Assembly: GCA_002294045.1 (NCBI GenBank)
Contig: DBEP01000006.1
Location: forward strand, 130,681 to 157,519
DNA length: 26,839 bases
Source: Lachnoclostridium sp. UBA903
GTDB lineage: Bacteria; Bacillota; Clostridia; Lachnospirales; Lachnospiraceae
Direction: 5' to 3'
Position numbers and translations under genes: made by a program
Notes under the pieces: generated by a model
What the model was told of the DNA's origin: nothing
Database searches by the model: none
Seen by the model: only the letters and a program-made list of their open reading frames with translations
Part shown: piece by piece, positions 20,961 to 26,839 of the stretch
Numbering within the stretch: position 1 is the stretch's first letter
Layout: each line of letters opens with the position of its first letter

Positions 20961-23900
20961 TTATTCTGAAGTCCTTTTGCCGTTTTTATCAATTTGGTAC
21001 ATACCTATGGATGTATTTACGGCCAATGAACCGTCGGTATAAAAATAATACCAGTCATTTGAAAGGTTCTGCCAACCGGTCAGAACTTTACCGTCTTTAT
21101 AATACATTTTCTGTCCGGCATCATTTAAAGCCCAGCCTTGGGCTGTCTGGGAGTCTATTACAAGTTTTGCATACCGGTGCAGTGCAAGCGCGGCCTCGGC
21201 ATAGGTAACGGCTTTTAACGGGTAAAACCGGTTATTTTCTTCCCTGTCCATAATACCTGCCTGCTGTACGGCTTTTACTGCTTCCCGGCTGTTCGCAGAA
21301 ATATTTCCGACATCATTAAAGCTTATGGCCTCCCGGGATTTCGGTAAAGTAAATTCGGTTACTTTCGCATACTTTTCCAAAATAACCGCAAGCTGCTCAC
21401 GGGTTACGATTCTGTCCGGTACAAACCGGTTACTTTCTGCGCCATCCATAATTTTTTCCTGATATGCCCATTCTATATACGGTTTATATTGATTATTTTC
21501 TAAATCCGTAAAACTGCTGTCCTTATATTTACCGGTATCAACACTGTCTGATTTTGCAAGGGCTTTTGCAAGCGTTCCATAGGTCAAGGCCGTATTAGGG
21601 CCAAAGATACTCTTGGTTTCACCGTTTAAAATATCCCTGCTCGTTACAAAATCAATACTTTCTTTAGCCGGATGACCCGCGATATCCGTAAATGAATCCG
21701 CTTTCTCCTGATATGCCACGCCATATACCGAGAAGTGTCCTGTTGTAAAAATAATACTGGAAGTATTAGCTTCATAACTTGAATTTGTAAGCAGGTTTAC
21801 CTTACCGCTGTCATTTACATATACCGCAAACAGTTTACCGGTATCTTCACCCTCTGCCGGTGTATAAGGAATACTAATTGAAACAACTCCCTGACCCAAA
21901 TCGGTGATTGCCTGGGTATTCTTATTCTTAATATAAGTAACATCAATATCATATACCTGCCTGTTTTTTATATATGCTTTGGCTTCTTCGGATAAATTTT
22001 CTACCGGTTTAATATGAATATTGACATCTCCGGTGCTTTGCTTCCTGATTTCAGCTATGGCTTTTTTATCAAAATCAAGAGAAACCAGATTGCCGGCTAC
22101 CTTAAGTTTCTGTACGTTATTTTCGGCTATTTTACTTAAAGTAGGCTGTGTCAGGACAATACCCAGGGATTTTGCCGTGTCCGGTGCATTTACCTGAATT
22201 GCAATCTCTATGCCTTCCTCTGTTTTGCCCTGTTCTCCGGCAGTGCCCTGTTTCCCGGCAGCCGATAATGCCTTGGCAATTGCATCCGCAACCGCTGTTT
22301 CCGATACGGCCGCAGTTGCAAGACCGGTTTTATCTACAGAGGCTTTTGCAGTAACATTTTCAGTTACCGGTACAGACGGCTGGTTTTGGGGTGCTGTTCC
22401 GTTTTCTGAATTGCCGTTTTCCGAAGTACTGTCCTCTTTACTGCCTGAATTACTGCTATTTCCACCGGATGAACCGGCTTTCTTATTTACAGTAACACGG
22501 ATGGAAGTCCCCAAATCAATATTATCTGTATTTACTACATCAGCCGGCAGCGTAACAATACCGGTAACATCAAAAGTCTGGGCGGACTTATTTGCAGGGT
22601 CATAAGAGCTGGCCGCTACATCCCAGGTAACCGGTGCAGACTCTTCTCCGCTGTCCGTTACCAGGATTACCGTTCCAGCAAGTCTCAGGGCTTCCGCTGT
22701 TTTTGCCGTTCCATTCTTAATACCTGTTACTGCTGTCGGTGCCTTGATGTTTAATAGTTTCTTTATTACCTGGCCGGCCTTGTTCACCGTAACGGTTATG
22801 GTAACATCCAAACTGATATTGTTTGGATTGCCTACTCCATCCGGCAGGTTTACGGTACCTTTTACGGTAAATGTCTGTTCTTCCGGATTGGAGGGATCAT
22901 AAGCGCTGGCTGCCACATCCCATTGTACATCTGCCGGAAAATTTCCTTCCCCGGAGGTTAAGGTAACCGTTTCCGGAAGCCCCAAAGCCCGGGCGGTTTT
23001 TTCTGTTCCGTTTGCCACACCGGTAATATTCTCCGGAGACTTAACGCCCGTCAATACCTTGGAATGAAGAATTTCAAAGGTATCTACCACGCTCATGTCA
23101 TTTACACGGTAGGTAGTTATTTTAAAACTTGTTGGTGATACGGTAACATTCGAAATATTAGGTACTTTTTCCTGGGACTGTACTGCGGAATATGGGAATT
23201 CCTCATTCTTGATGTTGTAGTATTTACTTCCGCTCGCCGAGTTAGCCGTTATATATAAAATACCGTCAGGGTCCGCTACACTGGTAAGGGGTGAATTGTC
23301 CCCATTCCTTTTCACTTCCGGTGTCAGGCCGTCCATCATATAACTTCTCACATAAACATGGTCATGTCCCATCAGAACCACGTCAATACCCAGCTCTTTA
23401 AATACCGGTGCATATCCTTCCCTTCTTTGAAGAATATCGGTTTCCGTAGCATGATTGGCGACACTGTAGATGGAATGATGGAATATAACTACTTTCCAGG
23501 TAACGTCCGGATTCGAGTTGATAGCTTCTTCCATAAATGCTTTATGCTCTGCCATGCTTAAATTATTGGAATTTAAATTTAAGAAAAGAACGTTGTTATA
23601 AACATACCAGTAATCACTTCCTGCCGTAGTTGCTCCGTAAGAGCTGACATTGGGATTATTAAAATGCTGGCTGTAAGCGGCACTTGCCGTATCATGATTA
23701 CCGATAACCGTAGCTATGGGAACGGAACTTATTGCATCATGATTTAAAAAACCGGCATACTGGGATTCATCAGATGCTGTGTTTACCTGATCGCCTGCAC
23801 TGATTATAAACTCCGTATCAGGAAACTGAATAAGGCTTTTGGTTAAGGTATTATCCCATCCATTGGAATCATTCGAGTTAGATCCGCTGGCACCGATCTG

Positions 23901-25409
23901 CGGGTCACCTGCAAGAAGGAAAGAAAAATCTCCCGCAGCTCCGGTTTTGAAGTTATAAACTTCCGATACCGTACTTTTGTTTATCAGACGGTAAACATAT
24001 TCCGTATTTGCCTTAAGGTCATTCATGGTCAGCTGATTGCTGAAAAAGCCCGGGTCATTGGCAGAATTTACTGCGGCGGTAAGTTCCAGGTAATTCTGGG
24101 CCGGAAATTCCTCCCCTGTCATATCGCTTTTTAAAGCCAGCTGTAAAATACCGGGCTCAGCGTCATCCGCATACCAGGTTATATTTCTTTTAGCTTCATC
24201 CTTGCCGATATTTAAGGAAACTGCCTTTTGCATAACAGTTTTGGCAGTCTTATTAAATTGAATATAATCCAGGTTCATGATATAGGGATTCGTACCGGTC
24301 GTACCCCGCATTACGAAGCAGAGCGTACGTTTTCCTATATATTTATCCGTATTGGCAAGGTCTGCGGTCTTTATGGAATAAGCGCTCCAATCGGAACCGG
24401 TTGCCGGAAGCTCTATCGTCTGCAACAATTCGCCGTCAGGGCCGTCCAGCCGGATTTCCATTCTTGCATCGGCGGCGCACCTGTTTGAATTATTGACATA
24501 ACGGAAAGATATGGAGGAAGGTTCTTCTTCAAAATACCTGTCATCATATTGAAGCCAGGCATAGTCATAGGTGCCTCCCACATTTATCAGGGAGCCTCCC
24601 GCAGAGTCCGTGCTGGTCTCCGTTTTCAGGCCTGCGGCCGACCAGGAACTAAACCCTTCCGCCTCCAGGATATCAAATCCGTCCGTCAGTAAACTGTTCC
24701 GGATAAGTTCAACACGATTAACCTTAAGGAATATATCCGAGCTGTTGGCTCTCCCCTGATGAAGCTCTACTGCCATTACATTCTCACCTTCAACCAGAAT
24801 GGATTCTCCTGCTTCAATGGCTGAACCTGTCGCAATGGCAGGACCTGTTGCCACCTCATCACTTGTTATGGTAAAATTTCCGGTCCTTGGATTAGAATCA
24901 TTGGAACCGCCATAGGACATATTGCTTTCAAATCCGCCGGGCGGAACATCAAACTCCGCAACCTTAACACCATTAATATATACAATGGCGGCATCATCAT
25001 ACTGCAGCTCACCTGTTAGTTCTTTGAAATCCTCCAGGCTGTCAATGTTAAAAGTTGTCCGGAAGAAATATGCCGGAATATCCGTTGTGGTTCCGTCGAT
25101 ATACTGCTGTAAAAGATTATCGGCTACAAACCCGCCTCCAAGGTCTTTGGAAGTGCCGTTTTTGGCACCAAAGCTTCCTTTCCCGCTTTTCCAGCTTCCG
25201 TCATCATAAGTATCTAGCGTCCAGGATGCAGGATTCTGTTCTTCTCCAGGATCCGTATTATCATCCAGATATCTCCATGTAGTGTCGCTGTCTGCCAGTA
25301 CGGTCTTATCCTGTACGGCTGCCTCTGTTTTCACTGGCGGAACGGATATGGGCGTAAATATCATAATCGCTGCCATTGTCAGTGAAAGGAATTGTTTCAT
25401 TTTCTTCAT
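20961..25409 (-). CDS. Secreted multidomain calcineurin-type phosphoesterase with SLH and cell-wall repeats
   Basis: Cell-surface phosphoesterase, 1482 residues. Order: signal peptide (1-31), a beta-rich domain (about 36-238), a CBM6-like sugar-binding domain (about 245-388) and a fibronectin-like purple-phosphatase N-domain (395-492). The catalytic domain (495-785) has GDPQ (501-504), GDQV (539-542), GNHD (570-573), HH (644-645) and GHDHV (681-685). Two bacterial Ig-like domains follow (787-877, 886-977), then a Ser/Gly/Asn linker, a domain of unknown type (about 1030-1235), SLH repeats (about 1237-1420) and GW/YY-type cell-wall-binding repeats (1423-1482). It may release phosphate from nucleotides, sugar phosphates or wall polymers; substrate unknown. 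GGAGG at the end of the upstream gene drives the start, so the pair is an operon. Confidence 0.92.
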   Translation of the reverse strand: MKKMKQFLSLTMAAIMIFTPISVPPVKTEAAVQDKTVLADSDTTWRYLDDNTDPGEEQNPASWTLDTYDDGSWKSGKGSFGAKNGTSKDLGGGFVADNLLQQYIDGTTTDIPAYFFRTTFNIDSLEDFKELTGELQYDDAAIVYINGVKVAEFDVPPGGFESNMSYGGSNDSNPRTGNFTITSDEVATGPAIATGSAIEAGESILVEGENVMAVELHQGRANSSDIFLKVNRVELIRNSLLTDGFDILEAEGFSSWSAAGLKTETSTDSAGGSLINVGGTYDYAWLQYDDRYFEEEPSSISFRYVNNSNRCAADARMEIRLDGPDGELLQTIELPATGSDWSAYSIKTADLANTDKYIGKRTLCFVMRGTTGTNPYIMNLDYIQFNKTAKTVMQKAVSLNIGKDEAKRNITWYADDAEPGILQLALKSDMTGEEFPAQNYLELTAAVNSANDPGFFSNQLTMNDLKANTEYVYRLINKSTVSEVYNFKTGAAGDFSFLLAGDPQIGASGSNSNDSNGWDNTLTKSLIQFPDTEFIISAGDQVNTASDESQYAGFLNHDAISSVPIATVIGNHDTASAAYSQHFNNPNVSSYGATTAGSDYWYVYNNVLFLNLNSNNLSMAEHKAFMEEAINSNPDVTWKVVIFHHSIYSVANHATETDILQRREGYAPVFKELGIDVVLMGHDHVYVRSYMMDGLTPEVKRNGDNSPLTSVADPDGILYITANSASGSKYYNIKNEEFPYSAVQSQEKVPNISNVTVSPTSFKITTYRVNDMSVVDTFEILHSKVLTGVKSPENITGVANGTEKTARALGLPETVTLTSGEGNFPADVQWDVAASAYDPSNPEEQTFTVKGTVNLPDGVGNPNNISLDVTITVTVNKAGQVIKKLLNIKAPTAVTGIKNGTAKTAEALRLAGTVILVTDSGEESAPVTWDVAASSYDPANKSAQTFDVTGIVTLPADVVNTDNIDLGTSIRVTVNKKAGSSGGNSSNSGSKEDSTSENGNSENGTAPQNQPSVPVTENVTAKASVDKTGLATAAVSETAVADAIAKALSAAGKQGTAGEQGKTEEGIEIAIQVNAPDTAKSLGIVLTQPTLSKIAENNVQKLKVAGNLVSLDFDKKAIAEIRKQSTGDVNIHIKPVENLSEEAKAYIKNRQVYDIDVTYIKNKNTQAITDLGQGVVSISIPYTPAEGEDTGKLFAVYVNDSGKVNLLTNSSYEANTSSIIFTTGHFSVYGVAYQEKADSFTDIAGHPAKESIDFVTSRDILNGETKSIFGPNTALTYGTLAKALAKSDSVDTGKYKDSSFTDLENNQYKPYIEWAYQEKIMDGAESNRFVPDRIVTREQLAVILEKYAKVTEFTLPKSREAISFNDVGNISANSREAVKAVQQAGIMDREENNRFYPLKAVTYAEAALALHRYAKLVIDSQTAQGWALNDAGQKMYYKDGKVLTGWQNLSNDWYYFYTDGSLAVNTSIGMYQIDKNGKRTSE

Positions 25410-25411
25410 GA

Positions 25412-26575
25412 TTATCCTCCATTATCATGTCTGGTCTTCTTGTTAAAGTGCGGGTAACCCAGGGAACAGAAGGCAGAAGCGACCGGTATCGTAATCACTA
25501 CCGCAGCGCTTCCGGCAATTGCCTGCCCAAGTTCGATTGCAAGGTAATCCGATGATAATAACTGATGATATTGCAATCCATAAGAGATAAATATCAGAAG
25601 TGTCATCAGGGAACTTCCTGCATATGCCAGAATCAGGGTATTGGTCATGGTACCAATCATATCTTTACCGATATTCATTCCAGATTTAAATAATTCCTTT
25701 CCGGTAATAGCGGGATTCAGGCTGTAAATCTCATAAAGGGACGAGCCTATTGATACGGCTATATCCATGACCGCTCCCAGGGAAGCAATTAATACTCCTG
25801 CAAAAAGTATACCTTTTATCTGTAAACCAGTTGACTGGGATATCAATATCATTGATTCTGCCTCGTCTGTCTGGTAACCGCTGATAGTTAATAATTTTGA
25901 TATGATAAAAAATAGGATACCTGTAATGATTATTCCCATCGTGGTAGAGAGAATCCCGATCAGGGTTCTATAGGATAATCCGTTTAAATAATATAAGGAT
26001 ATAGCCGTACTTAAAGCAGCGGTAATTACCGTTGAAAATAAAGGAGACTCTCCCCGGTACATTGCCGGAAGCAGGTAACACAAAATCAGAAAAAACGTTA
26101 ACAAAAGGCTTATCCCGCTTTTGATACCCTTTTTGCCTCCAATCAAAGCTATAATTCCCAGAAAAGCCAGGATAATAAGCCATATAAACGGTGACCGGTA
26201 ATAATTATATACCGTATAATAACTCTCTGCATTTTCGGGCACATCGGAACATATAATCAGCGTGTGTCCGGTTTTAGCCATTACATTATGAGTGGCTGTC
26301 AATGCATTTACAATTTCAACTTCTTTTCCCTTTTCTTCCCCGCTTACGAACTTTACCCTAATCTCCTGATACCCGGTTATATATTCTCCCGAACCGTCAA
26401 GGGCTAATTCCTGTTTATTTATTTTCAGCACCTTTGCCTTGTTATAGGAAAGGGTTGCCGTTTCATATCTTTTATAGCCAATTTCCTGATTCAGAAAACT
26501 CCAGGTTATTAAAATAATGAGCAAAACGATGGCAGCATTTATTAAGATATTAATTCCTCTGTAGCTAAACTTCAT
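25412..26575 (-). CDS. YibE/F-family membrane protein
   Basis: 387 residues: an N-terminal membrane anchor (about 8-28), a soluble beta-rich segment (35-125) and then some seven or eight hydrophobic helices. The helix ILFAGVLIASLGAVMDIAVSI (about 254-274) and the following SLYEI and MNIGKDMIGTMTNTLILAYAG stretches are characteristic of YibE/F proteins. Their function is not established. It ends two bases before the phosphoesterase start, so the two are co-expressed, perhaps for export, wall attachment or ion supply to the enzyme (inference). The ribosome site is weak: GGAAGG is about 17 bases from the ATG. A TATAAT (26658-26653, minus strand) about 80 bases upstream is a possible -10 without a good -35. 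Confidence 0.88.
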   Translation of the reverse strand: MKFSYRGINILINAAIVLLIILITWSFLNQEIGYKRYETATLSYNKAKVLKINKQELALDGSGEYITGYQEIRVKFVSGEEKGKEVEIVNALTATHNVMAKTGHTLIICSDVPENAESYYTVYNYYRSPFIWLIILAFLGIIALIGGKKGIKSGISLLLTFFLILCYLLPAMYRGESPLFSTVITAALSTAISLYYLNGLSYRTLIGILSTTMGIIITGILFFIISKLLTISGYQTDEAESMILISQSTGLQIKGILFAGVLIASLGAVMDIAVSIGSSLYEIYSLNPAITGKELFKSGMNIGKDMIGTMTNTLILAYAGSSLMTLLIFISYGLQYHQLLSSDYLAIELGQAIAGSAAVVITIPVASAFCSLGYPHFNKKTRHDNGG

Positions 26576-26707
26576 AAGTTCTTTTCATCCTTCCGGTCTC
26601 CGTTGCATCTTCAAACACAGCATGGAGTATATCAGGTGAAAGTAAATAATAAATTATAGTCTGGTAATTTTTTCATTTATTTTATGTAAAATATGTTATA
26701 AATATAC

Positions 26708-26751
26708 GGAGCTGTTTCACTATAAACAAACGGGTCATATGAAACAGCTCC
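26708..26751. terminator. Palindrome GGAGCTGTTTCA
   Basis: GGAGCTGTTTCA (26708-26719) and TGAAACAGCTCC (26740-26751) form a perfect 12-bp stem with a 20-base loop. No T-run follows. It resembles the GGGGCTGTTGCAAA units in layout, but the arm differs. It directly abuts the next repeat. Confidence 0.6.
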
Positions 26752-26839
26752 CTAGAGTGTGTTTGAAAAATGCTTGTGCCGGGCTGGATGCTCAACTTTG
26801 TGGGAGACAAGGAGCAATTTCGGGAGCGTAGTGGTGCTA
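26752..26839 (+). repeat. Left part of a dispersed palindromic repeat, cut by the window edge
   Basis: It starts with CTAGAGTGTGTTTGAAAAAT, matching the inverted end at 1-22. The last bases AGCGTAG-TGGTG-CTA look like the start of a central hairpin, comparable to GCGTAGC/GCTACGC in the element at 1436-1597. No coding frame is evident. The second half lies outside the window. Confidence 0.45.

Noticed and set aside
1..26839. CRISPR array, tRNA or rRNA genes, insertion sequences
   Set aside because: I saw no regularly spaced direct repeats, no tRNA-like cloverleaf or rRNA stretch, and no transposase or integrase frame.

Overview
The window reads as chromosomal DNA of a low-GC, spore-former-type Clostridia, most likely a Lachnospiraceae relative. 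The reasons are Shine-Dalgarno sites of the AGGAGG type almost everywhere, YesN/LytS-type two-component genes beside sugar ABC transporters, a BlaI/M56 pair, an SLH plus cell-wall-repeat surface protein, and intergenic palindromes of the GGGGCTGTTGCAAA kind. No rRNA, tRNA, CRISPR array, transposase or replication origin is visible. The taxon is an inference.

Left block (64-10757, all minus strand, read right to left): an AraC-type response regulator, a short soluble LytS/YesM-type histidine kinase without any sensor or membrane segment, and a tandem RbsA-like ATPase relic with degenerate catalytic motifs. Then come a lipoprotein sugar-binding protein, an intact RbsA/MglA-type ATPase, an RbsC-type permease and an HSL-type esterase. 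A UlaG-type L-ascorbate-6-phosphate lactonase follows behind its own promoter. This looks like a sensor-transporter-catabolism unit in which the degenerate ATPase sits where one would expect the signal input. The gene for that ATPase carries a perfect 45-bp palindrome (8065-8109). The 650-base gap between esterase and ulaG holds a large imperfect palindrome (1436-1597) whose mismatches are wobble-compatible only on the plus strand, followed by a hairpin with a T-rich tail on that strand.

Middle block (11196-17150): a small two-helix membrane protein with its own promoter and terminator; a LacI-type repressor (minus) followed by a 34-codon ORF; and a divergent plus-strand operon of a TIM-barrel-like protein of unknown role, PTS EIIBC, an AlsE-like allulose-6-phosphate 3-epimerase, RpiB and a glucose-type EIIA. 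The combination of PTS, RpiB and AlsE fits uptake of D-allose (or D-allulose) and its conversion to fructose 6-phosphate. A near-consensus promoter is followed at once by a long inverted repeat with an AAACGTTT core, a good candidate operator for the LacI protein.

Right block (17229-26575): decayed minus-strand coding fragments; a BlaI-type repressor with a dyad operator across its own promoter; and an M56 (BlaR1/MecR1-type) protease with a large non-PBP extracellular domain. Convergent to these is an operon of a YibE/F membrane protein and a 1482-residue secreted calcineurin-type phosphoesterase. Small palindromes recur at 5450, 20888 and 26708, and the two window edges appear to cut related copies of another palindromic repeat.
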